A stretch of DNA of 63,433 bases from Nocardioides zhouii (GCF_004137345.1 NZ_SDWV01000026.1:1-63433), one strand, 5' to 3'. Positions 1 to 9,145 are shown, numbered from the stretch's first letter. Translations and numbers: made by a program. The notes: generated by a model not told the origin, from the letters alone.

Positions 1-77
1 AGCCACATCCCATCCGGAGGTTCTCACTCGTTCAACCAGGCTCGCCGCTACCAATGTCGTGGCCGGGTACAGCTAGG
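1..77. repeat. Left copy of a 77-base terminal inverted repeat (probable IS end)
   Basis: Bases 1-77 are the exact reverse complement of bases 63357-63433; identity stops at base 78. Read outward on the minus strand the block starts CCTAGC, then TGTACCCGG. It supplies the last codons and the stop of the oxidoreductase gene at 32-2092. CCTAGC fits the NCTAGN target known for IS481, and a TGT end is common in that family, so an IS481-like element inserted near the 3' end of that gene is the best guess. The rest of the element lies outside the window. Confidence 0.85.
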
Positions 78-2092
78 CGGTGCCCATCGAACATAGCCTC
101 TGCAAGCGGACGGGGCGAGAGCGCGTCCCCGATGCAGTAGACGGCTTCGATGCCCGCCTCGTGCAACGCCTCACGGTCAATGGTGAGTTCCTGGTAAAGG
201 TCGTCGATCGGGGACCTCATCGTCACCAGCACAAGAGCGTCACTCTTCAACGAGAAGGGCTGATCGAACTCACCCACTCCGATGACGCCTTCCGGGCGGG
301 CTGAAGTCAACGAGACCTCGCGGTACATAGCCACGCCGCTGCTGTGAAGGGACGCGCGCACCGCGGGCCCCTCCAGCGTGAGATCCCCCTCTGCCGCCAC
401 CTGCGAATGGGGCGTGACAACGGAGACTTTGTACCCTTCGTCGGCGAGCAGCTGGGCGATGCTGGTCCCCATGTAGCCGCCCTCAGCGTCATAGACAGTG
501 ACGTGAGATTTCTCGGCAGGCCGCTTGCCCCGGACGAGCAATTCGTCGGGCGTGAACACCCAGCTCGCGCCTTCGACAACCCCCTGCAGCGGCTCGTGCG
601 TGCCGGGCGTGAGCCCCGTGCCCAACCAGCGAGCGCCCGTCGCCACGACGACATGCGACGCTCCGTAGTCGCGGACGTCGTCGGCGCTCAGTCTGGTCGA
701 CGGGATGAACTGCAGGTTCGGCAGCTTGTCGATCTGGATCATCCGGTGATCGATGAACCGTCCCCACTCTCGCAGACCCGGCAGTCGGACGACTGGCCCA
801 AGATGTCCACCCAGCTGATCCACTGAATCCACGAGGTGCACCATGTCGGCTCCTCGTTTCGCCAGACCGATCGCGGCCTCCATGCCCGCCGGGCCCGCGC
901 CTACCACCAGGACGCTGACATCAGGACGGGAAAGGGGTTCGAAGCGCTCCGGGTGCCACCCGCGTCGGTACTCCTCCCCCGCGGTGGCGTTCTGAGCACA
1001 AGTCATGTTGCCTCGGTCAAGACTGCTGATGCAGTGGTTGATCCCCATGCACTCGCGAATGTCTTCGATGCGGCCCTCCCGGACCTTCTGGGGGAAGAAG
1101 GGATCGGCAATCGACTGACGGGCAGATCCGACAATGTCAATGACCCCAGACCGCACGGCCTGCGCCATGAGATCAGGACTTGTCCACCGCGACACTCCCA
1201 CCACGGGCTTCTTCGTCGCCTGACGTACGCGCGCGAAGAGCTCGAGGTTGCGCCCTTCTGGAATGACCCGAGACGGACTGATGTCGCTGCCCCAGTCAAG
1301 GACGGACCCCACGTTCAGATCCCAGAGGTCGACCAAAGGATCAGCCATACGGACCAGAGCGACGCTGTCGTCGATGCTGTGCCCCCAGGGACCTTGGGTC
1401 TCGATCGACAAGCGCGTAGCAATGGCGCAGTCGTCACCCACGGCGTCGCGAACGCGACCGAGCGTCTCCAACCAGAATCGCGCGCGGTTCTCCAAGGAAC
1501 CGCCGTACTCGTCCGTGCGGCGGTTGTGGAACGTTGACAGAAACTGCGCGAAAAGGTAGCCGTAGCCGGCGAGCACCTCCACGATGTCGTAGCCCACGTC
1601 GCGAGCGCGAACGGCTGCGTCTGCGAAGGCCTGCTCGATCCTTTCGATGTCGTCCACAGTCATGACCTTCGGGGTGCCTAGCGGCCCGGCCGGCGGGGGT
1701 AGCTCCGGCGCAAGGCCGGAGGCGGAGAAGGCTGGCTCTCGGGACACTCGACGCATCGCGTGGGCGCCCCCGTGGTGCAGCTCAATGCCGGCCAGGGCGC
1801 CGTGGCGATGGACAGAGTCGACCATCAGCTTGTGGCGCCGGCCGTCTTCATCGTCCCAGATGTCACTTGAGTGCAGCGGAAACTCATCACTGCTGGGGCC
1901 GACACTGGAGAACTCTGCCGACACAGCCGCCCATCCGCCTTCAGCACGAACCGCCCGATACGACGCCCACGTGGAGGGGCGGAGAACTCCGTACGCGGTG
2001 CCGTGAGGCACGTTGTAAAAACGATTTCGAAGGATCTTGGGGCCAATGGCAACCGGCTCGAACAGGATCTTGTGATGGTCGGCGAGGGACAT
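32..2092 (-). CDS. NADH:flavin oxidoreductase of the trimethylamine/dimethylamine dehydrogenase type
   Basis: The 686-residue protein has an N-terminal FMN-binding TIM barrel (old yellow enzyme fold, about residues 5-345, with the RTDEYGGSLENR stretch near 190-205) and a C-terminal FAD/NAD-binding half with a GAGPAG motif near residue 400. Relatives are trimethylamine dehydrogenase and 2,4-dienoyl-CoA reductase, which carry a [4Fe-4S] cluster between the halves. Here the cluster motif reads Cys348, Ile351, Cys354 and Cys365; the residue expected to be the second ligand is Ile. Residues after the final Leu-Ala come from the terminal repeat, so the native C-terminus is probably lost, though related proteins have only a short tail there. 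An AAAAGGG stretch precedes the ATG. The substrate is unknown; an N-methylamine or a pathway intermediate is possible given the neighbours. Confidence 0.85.
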   Translation of the reverse strand: MSLADHHKILFEPVAIGPKILRNRFYNVPHGTAYGVLRPSTWASYRAVRAEGGWAAVSAEFSSVGPSSDEFPLHSSDIWDDEDGRRHKLMVDSVHRHGALAGIELHHGGAHAMRRVSREPAFSASGLAPELPPPAGPLGTPKVMTVDDIERIEQAFADAAVRARDVGYDIVEVLAGYGYLFAQFLSTFHNRRTDEYGGSLENRARFWLETLGRVRDAVGDDCAIATRLSIETQGPWGHSIDDSVALVRMADPLVDLWDLNVGSVLDWGSDISPSRVIPEGRNLELFARVRQATKKPVVGVSRWTSPDLMAQAVRSGVIDIVGSARQSIADPFFPQKVREGRIEDIRECMGINHCISSLDRGNMTCAQNATAGEEYRRGWHPERFEPLSRPDVSVLVVGAGPAGMEAAIGLAKRGADMVHLVDSVDQLGGHLGPVVRLPGLREWGRFIDHRMIQIDKLPNLQFIPSTRLSADDVRDYGASHVVVATGARWLGTGLTPGTHEPLQGVVEGASWVFTPDELLVRGKRPAEKSHVTVYDAEGGYMGTSIAQLLADEGYKVSVVTPHSQVAAEGDLTLEGPAVRASLHSSGVAMYREVSLTSARPEGVIGVGEFDQPFSLKSDALVLVTMRSPIDDLYQELTIDREALHEAGIEAVYCIGDALSPRPLAEAMFDGHRLAVPGHDIGSGEPG

Positions 2093-2203
2093 GAAGGAGA
2101 CCCTTTTCTCTGCGGAACCGAGGCGGCATCGGTGGCGCTCTCCAATTTAGAGACCCGACTTCCTGGCCATGACCGCAAGCTAGCCGGACTTCCCTCCAGC
2201 GCC

Positions 2204-2220
2204 TTGTCGCGAAGCGACAA
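2204..2220. other. Perfect inverted repeat upstream of the oxidoreductase gene
   Basis: TTGTCGC and GCGACAA form 7-base arms around GAA in the 270-base gap upstream of the minus-strand oxidoreductase. It could be an operator or a small hairpin in the leader. No poly-U tract follows on either strand, so a terminator is less likely. Confidence 0.4.
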
Positions 2221-2362
2221 AGCGGTGCAGCCTGCTGCCAGATCTCTGCATCGTTGGCACGACGAGAACGTCTCCGGCCCGTCGCCGCGCAGCGGGCCGG
2301 GAGCGACAGCTACGGCGACCCGACTGATCCGCGATGCCTCCGCCGACATGCCGGTGAGATGA

Positions 2363-2842
2363 CTACTGCGAGGTGTCCGCAACGAGGTCGCCAATAGCCC
2401 ACGCATAGCTCAGTTGAACCAGGTGCCACACGATCTCTAGCTCGGTTCGGTCCCGAGGACCGAAGACAAGGAATGCATCTTGCACCGGATGAGGGACCCC
2501 CCACCCGCTACGAACTGCCTGGTCTATCACCCAATCAGGAAGAGAGAGATGCAAGCTTCCATCGTGATGAGGGTGAAGGTGCGCGAATTCGCGCCCGCCT
2601 TGGAACCGATTTGGCGGAGCAGAACCGAAGTCCTCGACGAGATGTAGCGCCCGTGCATGAGACACGGACACCAATGTCGGGGCCATGTAGGCGTATGGCA
2701 GCGAGCGCATGCGTGACCACAGTTCTTCCTGCACCATGACAGGAGCGATCTGCGACCGTTGGGCGTGCGGAGCCGGGCCAATGATGTCTGGCATCGGACC
2801 CTCGCGCGGCGGCAGCGGGCCGCAGGTTGCGCTAGTCATCAC
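2363..2842 (-). CDS. Luciferase-domain (DUF5519-like) protein
   Basis: A 159-residue protein with the central motif FAHLHPHHDGSLHLSLP near residues 85-102, then GWGVPHP and a C-terminal FGPRD...SYAWA segment. This order is typical of the small 'luciferase domain' family (DUF5519), whose biochemical role is not established. The start may lie 16 residues downstream, at a Met before PDIIGPAP. It precedes the oxidoreductase on the same strand with a 270-base gap, so the two may or may not be cotranscribed. It lies next to the flavin amine oxidase genes, but nothing in it indicates a catabolic step. Confidence 0.6.
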   Translation of the reverse strand: MMTSATCGPLPPREGPMPDIIGPAPHAQRSQIAPVMVQEELWSRMRSLPYAYMAPTLVSVSHARALHLVEDFGSAPPNRFQGGREFAHLHPHHDGSLHLSLPDWVIDQAVRSGWGVPHPVQDAFLVFGPRDRTELEIVWHLVQLSYAWAIGDLVADTSQ

Positions 2843-2893
2843 GCCAGTGTGCCCTTTGTCGAGGCGACCGAAAGCATCGACAGTCCAATCCGT

Positions 2894-4240
2894 TCACAGC
2901 GATCGGTTCGTATGGGCCGACAGGGCCACGGCCACGTCCGAAGCGGCATGGTGGCCACTGCGAATTGCCCCTTCCATCAAGCCGGTGAAGTCCGGGTCGG
3001 CGTACTCGCCAGCGAAGAACACGCGGCCTACGGGGCGTCGGATGGATTCCATGTCGGCGGAGGAGGCGTCTGCGCCCATGGCCGAGTAGGCGCCACGGGC
3101 CAGCGGGTCATCCGACCACGTGGTGAGGACCGCGTCACTCCCGGGCGCGAAGTCAAGATCCGAACGGAGCGCGCGCACCGCGGCCGCCCAGCCAACGCTC
3201 AGGGCGTCTTGACCATACGCCGCAAGCGCCGGGGCGCTCCCCATGAAACAGTTGAGGACTGCCCCGACGCTGCCGTCCTCGGAGCGCGCCGTCCAGGTCC
3301 AGAAACGATCCCCGACGGACATGACCGCTGATGTCCCGGGTGACAGGGAGAGAGGCATGTGGAGCTTGGCCGCATGGCCCTGCACAAGATGGTCCAACGC
3401 TTGGCGCTTCCAGTCAGGCATATCGAGCACGGGTGATCGCGTTCCCCGAAGCGTGGCCAAGGGGAGCGCAACGATTACGGCGTCGAATCGGTTGGTGTCG
3501 GTATCCGTCGTGACCGCCACGCCTGTCGGGTCCTGTTCGAGTTGGAGCACTTTCTGCCCCAATCGCACGCGGTCCTTGATCGCGTCGGCCATTGCGTTGG
3601 GAAGGCTCTGGTTGCCTCCCGCGACGCGCCAACTGGGCCGAGGTTCGATGGACGCTATGTGACGGAGGGCAGAAGCGTTGACTTCTCGCGCCTCTGCGGC
3701 CGCAGAGATCTCGATGCGCGCCCGGAGGGCGTCGACGAGCTCATCGTCGCCCACCTGTTGGAGCACTTCCTCAGCTGAGGTCTGGACGTCGGGGTCGTCG
3801 CCAACGAGCTGGATGGCCCGCCGTCCGGCCGCGACGATGTTGTCCGTGGTGACGCCACCGACGTCGCCGACCTCCCGAACGTAGTAGCTCATCCCAGTCT
3901 CGACTAGTTGGAGACCGTACTCGTCCAACAGGCCGCGCATTTCTTCGTATCCGTAGAGCACGAATTCGGCACCCCGCTCGATGGCGAGGGAGCCGTCGGG
4001 TCCGTCGATCGAGTCGGACCAGACGCGTCCACCGACGCGTTCGCGGGCCTCGAAGACCGTGACGTCGTATCCCTCGCGGACGAGGCGAGTAGCTGCAGCG
4101 AGTCCAGCCAGCCCCGCTCCCAGCACGGCAACAGTCGGGGTAGCGGCGCGCGTGACTTCTCCTCGTCGCGCGCCCGCCGGATCCGGCAAACGCGAGTCGC
4201 TCAGGGAGTGGCGAGCACGGTCGGCGTTCGGCAGGGTCAT
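2894..4240 (-). CDS. FAD-dependent amine oxidase, candidate 4-(methylamino)butyrate/monoamine oxidase
   Basis: A 448-residue flavin monoamine oxidase. An N-terminal dinucleotide-binding motif GAGLAGLAAATRL (near residue 40) is followed by the ERVGGR motif, and the C-terminal FAD motif FFAGEYADPDFTGLMEGA lies near residue 415. It is divergent from the 6-hydroxynicotine oxidase gene across a 290-base gap. In A. nicotinovorans an amine oxidase (MAO) converts 4-methylaminobutyrate to succinate semialdehyde and methylamine; this protein is the best candidate here by family and position, but substrate specificity cannot be read from the motifs. The start is supported by AAAGGA six bases before the ATG. 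The first 35 residues are a polar extension. Confidence 0.8.
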   Translation of the reverse strand: MTLPNADRARHSLSDSRLPDPAGARRGEVTRAATPTVAVLGAGLAGLAAATRLVREGYDVTVFEARERVGGRVWSDSIDGPDGSLAIERGAEFVLYGYEEMRGLLDEYGLQLVETGMSYYVREVGDVGGVTTDNIVAAGRRAIQLVGDDPDVQTSAEEVLQQVGDDELVDALRARIEISAAAEAREVNASALRHIASIEPRPSWRVAGGNQSLPNAMADAIKDRVRLGQKVLQLEQDPTGVAVTTDTDTNRFDAVIVALPLATLRGTRSPVLDMPDWKRQALDHLVQGHAAKLHMPLSLSPGTSAVMSVGDRFWTWTARSEDGSVGAVLNCFMGSAPALAAYGQDALSVGWAAAVRALRSDLDFAPGSDAVLTTWSDDPLARGAYSAMGADASSADMESIRRPVGRVFFAGEYADPDFTGLMEGAIRSGHHAASDVAVALSAHTNRSL

Positions 4241-4530
4241 GCTGATCCTTTGAAGAGGGGGTCGTCATCGACGTTAGGCAGAAGCCGCTGATCCGTCATT
4301 GCTCGCGCCGTATGAATAGATGGACCGCTCCATCCGTTCGTACAGGAGGTACTCGCCCGTTCTCAGGGTGACCTGCTGACTAGGAGCGATCGCAGGGCGT
4401 GCCTCGACAGTTGTCGGCGAGGAAACATTGCAGGAAGGTGATAGCGGTCACGTGGGTTTCGTCAGAACCGGGTAACGGGATCGCCTGGGGGTTCGCCAAG
4501 ATGTCTGTCACGCGAACGAGAGGGAACAAC

Positions 4531-5814
4531 ATGGTGGACAGCGCCGAGATCGCGGTCGTCGGAGCGGGATTTGCCGGCCTTCGGGTGGCACGCGACCTGA
4601 GCGCCGCCGGCCGCTCCGTGGTCCTACTCGAAGCAGCGGACCGCGTGGGCGGCCGGGCCTACAGTCGTGAGTCAACTACTGACCCCGGGACGATCGTGGA
4701 GGTGGGCGGCGCCTATTTCCACCGGCACCACCACACGCGTCTTGCCGCTGAGGTCGACCGCTACCGCATCGAGACACAACCCGCTGCGCCGTTCAAGGTG
4801 TTCCGCAACCGGTTGGCGCCGGGTGAGCACAACTCCGCTTTCCCGATCCCGGCAGAGGAGTTCGTCGAAGCCGAGCGGATCCTGTTCTGCCTTGTCAGGG
4901 ACGCGCGCCGCATCGATCCGCAGGCTGGCCTGGAGAATCAAGGCCTTGAAGACCTCGACATCTCGGCGCGGGACTACTTGCAGTCCCTGGATCCTCCTCC
5001 CGTCACTGGCCAACTCCTGCGCTCGTGGATCTGGAACATGATGGGGCAGCGCGTGGAGGAGGCATCAGCACTCTGGGTCCTCCAGTTCATCGCCTCGCAC
5101 AACTACTCCGTCCTGGGCGTCATCCTGTCCCTCGACGAGGTCATGTCCAGCGGTACGGGCGCCCTGACATCCGCCATGGCCAATGAGGTGTCCGACCTCC
5201 GCCTGAGCGAAGCTGTGCAGTCCATCCGTCAGGACGCGGATCGAGTCCATGTCACCTACGGTGCAGGACGAGTCCTCCGAGCCGACCACATCGTCGTGGC
5301 AACGCCCTTGAACTGCATGCGGGAGCTGCAGCTCGAGCCGCCTTTCAAGGGACCCCGGGCTGATGTTGTCGCTGAAGGTCACGGAGGGCGAGGCTTGAAG
5401 CTCCTCATCCATGCGCAGGGCGTGCCCGAAGGCATCTCGTGCACGGGCGATGGAATCTTCCCCACGCTGTACGACTACTTGCCGGCGTCCGACGGTGGCC
5501 GCATCCTTGTCGCGTTCACCGACCGCAACTCTTTCGACCCGACCGACAGCGACGCGATTGAGGCCGCGGTGCACCACTACCTGCCCGACGCAGTGGTGGT
5601 GGGCACCGACTACCACGACTGGTGCGAGGACCCCCACGTGCGCGCACCCTGGGTGTCGCCCCGCATCGGTCAGGCAACTCGCGCTCACAAGTCGCTCGGC
5701 GAGCAGCACGGGCGCATGCACTTCGCTGGATCAGACGTGTCTCTGCAGTTCCCCGGCTACATCGAAGGTGCTCTCGAGACGGCCGACCGGGTTCTAGCGG
5801 AAGTCAGCGACTGA
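4531..5814 (+). CDS. 6hlno: 6-hydroxynicotine oxidase (6-hydroxy-L-nicotine oxidase type)
   Basis: A 427-residue FAD amine oxidase that oxidises the pyrrolidine ring of 6-hydroxynicotine, giving 6-hydroxypseudooxynicotine after hydrolysis. The match to the A. nicotinovorans enzyme is close by recall: GAGFAGLRVARDL at the N-terminus, RVGGRAYSRES, then FPTLYDY, LVAFTD and SFDPTD, DYHDW, and the C-terminal SDVSLQFPGYIEGALETA. A Lys near residue 290 in the GLKLLIH segment corresponds to the active-site Lys that bonds flavin N5 through water. The start at 4531 was chosen because AGGGA lies eight bases upstream and it gives the family length; a longer in-frame extension to 4399 has no supporting homology. 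It is the diagnostic gene that separates this cluster from other N-heterocycle pathways. Confidence 0.93.
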   Translation: MVDSAEIAVVGAGFAGLRVARDLSAAGRSVVLLEAADRVGGRAYSRESTTDPGTIVEVGGAYFHRHHHTRLAAEVDRYRIETQPAAPFKVFRNRLAPGEHNSAFPIPAEEFVEAERILFCLVRDARRIDPQAGLENQGLEDLDISARDYLQSLDPPPVTGQLLRSWIWNMMGQRVEEASALWVLQFIASHNYSVLGVILSLDEVMSSGTGALTSAMANEVSDLRLSEAVQSIRQDADRVHVTYGAGRVLRADHIVVATPLNCMRELQLEPPFKGPRADVVAEGHGGRGLKLLIHAQGVPEGISCTGDGIFPTLYDYLPASDGGRILVAFTDRNSFDPTDSDAIEAAVHHYLPDAVVVGTDYHDWCEDPHVRAPWVSPRIGQATRAHKSLGEQHGRMHFAGSDVSLQFPGYIEGALETADRVLAEVSD

Positions 5815-6624
5815 ACCTCTGCTTTTCGAGCGACAACTGGTGCCTTTCACTACTCGGCAGTCGGACGTGCGCCTCGCCGTTCGACAACGCGCCTCGGGTC
5901 GCCGAACCGTGCCCTGTAGCACGAGACAGAGGAATCGATATGCGTTCGATGCATGCCACCAGGCGGCATACCACGCTAGGGGTAGGCGACACCATCGCTG
6001 TGATGACCGCGGTAGCGGCTCGCAGCACGGAATCCAACGAGACCACCACGTCGGGGCCACGCGCGGACGAGGGGCACAGCGCGCTACCGAGACACTTGAG
6101 TCGACCATCTACGGTCAGCGCAGCTACGCCGAGCCGGCTAGCGATGGTCGCGAAGCTCAGCCGAGCCCTCGCATCACTGCGGAAACGGGGGCGTATGACA
6201 GCGCTCCGTCGCGTCGTGGAGCAACGGCACCGATGTCGATTGCAGGATGGTGACAGGGATCACGGCGAATTCGTCGAATCTCGGCAACGAGTCTCGTCAC
6301 TGTTAGCCCTCAATATGTCTCTCACCGAACGATAAGACGAGCCGTGAGACGCACCAGGTCTGTGCAGTCGAAGTCCGCGTCCCCGAGCCGTACATGACTT
6401 CGGGACTCCAACTCAAAAGCACAGACTTCTGATCCCCGCTTCGTGCTCAACCCATGCGCTCACACACCACAGCGCTGCGGGCCGAGAGTCAGAGCACCTA
6501 TCTGACCCCCATGTCGGTCTGAATCTCGGAACATGCACCAACCAGCGGCCGCATCTCATGGTGTGAGCCCGCTGCACCAAACAGGTCCCGACCTGTCCCG
6601 CACAGCACTCGAAAGAGGAACGAC
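5815..6624 (+). other. 810-base stretch without a convincing gene
   Basis: No ORF here has recognisable motifs. Overlapping short frames on both strands are rich in Arg, Ser and Cys, as expected of shadow frames in GC-rich DNA. On the minus strand near 6130-6190 a short run (FATIASRLGVAALTV) faintly resembles a TetR recognition helix, but the frame breaks on both sides. It may be a decayed regulator gene. The last 100 bases should hold the promoter of the binding-protein gene. Confidence 0.4.
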
Positions 6625-7797
6625 ATGTTTTCAACATTTGGCTCGCGGGCCCGCCACCTAACCGGTGCCGTCCTCGTGCTGGCGGTGCTGGGCGCCACTG
6701 GCGGCTGCAGCACCGAATCCGGGGGCCCGGCCACTAGTGCGTCCAGCGACGACGAGGTGGCGCAGAACGCAACCGCCGCCATCGAGAAGCTCTACGGCGA
6801 CGGAACCTTCGTAGAACCATCGTCAACCGGACCAGAGGCGCAATCCGGCTACAAGGTCGCGCTCGTGAGCTCGGGTGTCCAATCCCCCACCGGCACCTCC
6901 ATGGCCAACGGCGCCAAGGCCGCTGCAAAGCTCCTGGGCTGGGACTTCTCCGTGTACGACGGCAAGTACGAGCCGTCTGAGTACCAGGAGGGAATCCGTC
7001 AGGCCATCTCCCAGGACGCCGATGCCATCTGGCTGTACTCAATCGACTGTCCGCTGGTTAAGACCGCGCTGGACGAGGCCAAGAAGGCCGGCATCCCGGT
7101 CTTCTCTCAAGAAGCCGCCGACTGCAGTGACGTCGACCCAAGTGAGCCGTCGTACTACGAGCGGAGCCTGGAATTCGTCGAAGGTGACTTCATCGCCTGG
7201 GGCGAGGGTCTCGGCGCAGCTGAAGCGACGTGGCTCCTGTCCAAGCTGGGATCGAAGGCTGACATCATCGAGGTCAGCAACACGGAGCTCGTCATCACCA
7301 AAGCCGTGCACGATGGCTTCCAGAAGGCCATGAAGGAGGAGTGCCCCGACTGCAAGGTCACGACCCTGAACATCCGGCTGGCCGATTTCGGGCCCGTGTT
7401 GCAGGAGAAGATCTCGACGGCTCTTCTCCGAAACCCGGCGGCCAACGGGATGGCCCTCTCCTACGACGACTTGGTGACGTCTGGCGGCGCCGCGGCGGTG
7501 ATGGCATCCGGCCGCAACGACAGCATGGAGGTCGTATCTGGCAGCGGTTACGCCGCGAACATCGACCTCGTCCGCCGGAACAAGGGGCAGGATGCTGGCT
7601 GGACCTACGACGGGGCGTACGAGGCCTGGTCGGCGGCCGACATGATCAACCGGTTCTTCGCTGGCGAGGAGAGTGTCCCTTCGGGGGTGGGTATCTCCAT
7701 GTTCGACCACGACCACGACCTGCCGCCGGAGGGTGAGGGCTGGTCGACGGGTATCGATTACGAACCCGTCTTCAAGACGCTGTGGGGCGTTTCCTGA
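6625..7797 (+). CDS. Sugar-type (CUT2) ABC transporter substrate-binding lipoprotein
   Basis: A 390-residue exported binding protein. Residues 1-28 form a signal peptide with a basic start, a hydrophobic core (AVLVLAVLGA) and a Cys at 28 after GATGG, a weak lipobox. The mature part follows the ribose-binding fold: two lobes with YKVALVSSG and GTSMANGAKAAAK in the first, and TELVITKAVHDGFQKA and MALSYDDLVTSGGAAAV later. The matching two-domain ATPase and permease lie 15 kb away at 22748-25422, and no other CUT2 binding protein is present, so they probably form one importer. Its place directly after 6-hydroxynicotine oxidase suggests that it binds the alkaloid or a related compound rather than a sugar; this is inference. 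AGAGGA precedes the ATG. Confidence 0.82.
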   Translation: MFSTFGSRARHLTGAVLVLAVLGATGGCSTESGGPATSASSDDEVAQNATAAIEKLYGDGTFVEPSSTGPEAQSGYKVALVSSGVQSPTGTSMANGAKAAAKLLGWDFSVYDGKYEPSEYQEGIRQAISQDADAIWLYSIDCPLVKTALDEAKKAGIPVFSQEAADCSDVDPSEPSYYERSLEFVEGDFIAWGEGLGAAEATWLLSKLGSKADIIEVSNTELVITKAVHDGFQKAMKEECPDCKVTTLNIRLADFGPVLQEKISTALLRNPAANGMALSYDDLVTSGGAAAVMASGRNDSMEVVSGSGYAANIDLVRRNKGQDAGWTYDGAYEAWSAADMINRFFAGEESVPSGVGISMFDHDHDLPPEGEGWSTGIDYEPVFKTLWGVS

Positions 7798-7812
7798 CCG
7801 TTGGCGCCGGGG

Positions 7813-7842
7813 GGAGGGCACGGGTTTGCGCCTGTGCCCTCC
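7813..7842 (+). terminator. Hairpin terminator after the binding-protein gene
   Basis: GGAGGGCACGGG and CCTGTGCCCTCC form a 12-base stem with one G-U pair around TTTGCG, sixteen bases after the stop codon. The following tract is only weakly T-rich (TCTGCGTTT). Confidence 0.7.
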
Positions 7843-7906
7843 TCTGCGTTTGCTAGCACGGGCCCTGGTTCGCTGAAACGCCGTCTCGCTGCGGGGAGCA
7901 GCGCTC

Positions 7907-7918
7907 TACAATTCGGAT
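7907..7918 (+). promoter_or_regulatory. Probable -10 box and leaderless start of the PucR gene
   Basis: TACAAT at 7907-7912 ends six bases before the ATG at 7919, and no Shine-Dalgarno sequence is seen. This spacing would start transcription at or next to the ATG. The paralogous regulator gene has TAGGAT at the same distance from its ATG. Confidence 0.45.
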
Positions 7919-9145
7919 ATGTCGATCGAGCACGACTTACGAGCGGTCGCGGACGAACTCATCCTGAAGATCCCCGCCATCAGCGGGGAGATCCGAGAGC
8001 GCAGCCGCTCAGGCGCGCCGAACTACTACCGCCGTAATGACCCGATGCTGCTTGAGACCGAGCTTCCCAGCATCACCGGGGCCCTTACGAGCATCATCCA
8101 TGGGCTGCGTAACGCTCGCCACCTCCCGGACGGCGCCTCTGAGGGCGCCCTGGAGGAGGCGAGGGTCGCCGCGCAGGCGGGTGTCGAGCTGACCGACCTG
8201 CTGTTGACGAGGCGGATCGGGCAACTCGTCCTCTGGAACTGGATCCTCGACACAGCTGTTCGTGTCGTCCCTGCTGGCCCTCGCCAGATTGCGGTATTGA
8301 AGCAGGCCGCAGAATTCCACTTCGCCTGGAACGACCGCATCACCCACGACGTCGTTGCCACGTATGAGCAGGAGAAGTCGGCGTACTTCTTCCACAGCAG
8401 GGACCGCCAGCGACGCGCCGTCGTCACGGATCTACTGAACGGTGTGCCGACTGACACCGAGCAACTGGGTTACAACCTGAAGGTTGATCATCTCGCCGTA
8501 GTGGCTTGGGGAAATGCTCCGCGAGCTGCACTCAAGTCCTTGGCGACCATGCTCGACGCGTCCCTGCTTGTGGTGGAAGGTACCGGAGGGACATCCCTGG
8601 CGTGGCTCGGCAACAGCCGACTCAGCGAATCCTTCGAGGAGAATTTCCCGGCAATCCAGCCACCTCCAGCCACCTACGTCGCCCTGGGTGGACCGTTGAA
8701 CGGCGTTGAAGGTTTCCGTCGTGGGCACAGGCAAGCTTGGCAAGCGTGCCGCGTGGGGCGGTTGCGGTCCAGCGCGGTGACGCGCTACCGCGACGTTGCT
8801 CTTGAGAGCGTCGTGTTGCGCGACGCTCCGGCTGCACGAGACTTCATGGTCAGCGAGCTGGGGCCGATCGGTGAGAACGACTCGCGCACACAACTCCTAC
8901 GAGAAACGCTGCGGGCCTACTTCGAGACTGGCCAGAACGCTGCAGCAACGGCTGGTCGAATTCGCGTACACGAACGGACGGTCGCCTACCGGCTGAAGTC
9001 GATCGAGGAACGGCTTGGCTTCCCCATCAACGAGAGACGCGACGAGCTTGCAGTCGCGCTGCGTCTCGCCGAGGTGCTGCATGACGCCAGTGACCATCAG
9101 TTGTCCATGATCGGTGAAAACAGCCCTGGCGAGACAGGCATTTGA
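7919..9145 (+). CDS. PucR/CdaR-type transcriptional regulator (copy 1)
   Basis: A 408-residue regulator. Its C-terminus is the PucR helix-turn-helix domain: LRETLRAYFETGQN, then IRVHERTVAYRLKSIEERLG near residues 325-375. The N-terminal two thirds is an all-alpha/sensor region without the classic PucR domain. It is a clear paralogue of the protein at 26233-27480, sharing SIEHDLRAVAD/TIETDLRAVAD at the start, LEEARVAAQAG, and AYFFHSRDRQRRAVV. It stands just upstream of the operon 9325-17273 (Dabb, cyclase, dhpH, coxG, kdh, nit), so control of the lower pathway is the simplest reading. The effector is unknown. Confidence 0.85.
   Translation: MSIEHDLRAVADELILKIPAISGEIRERSRSGAPNYYRRNDPMLLETELPSITGALTSIIHGLRNARHLPDGASEGALEEARVAAQAGVELTDLLLTRRIGQLVLWNWILDTAVRVVPAGPRQIAVLKQAAEFHFAWNDRITHDVVATYEQEKSAYFFHSRDRQRRAVVTDLLNGVPTDTEQLGYNLKVDHLAVVAWGNAPRAALKSLATMLDASLLVVEGTGGTSLAWLGNSRLSESFEENFPAIQPPPATYVALGGPLNGVEGFRRGHRQAWQACRVGRLRSSAVTRYRDVALESVVLRDAPAARDFMVSELGPIGENDSRTQLLRETLRAYFETGQNAAATAGRIRVHERTVAYRLKSIEERLGFPINERRDELAVALRLAEVLHDASDHQLSMIGENSPGETGI

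Noticed and set aside
5815..6335. Several open frames of 80-237 residues between 6-hydroxynicotine oxidase and the binding protein
   Set aside because: None has recognisable motifs, a good ribosome-binding site or a typical length. A weak TetR-like helix on the minus strand is broken by frame changes, so no gene was called.
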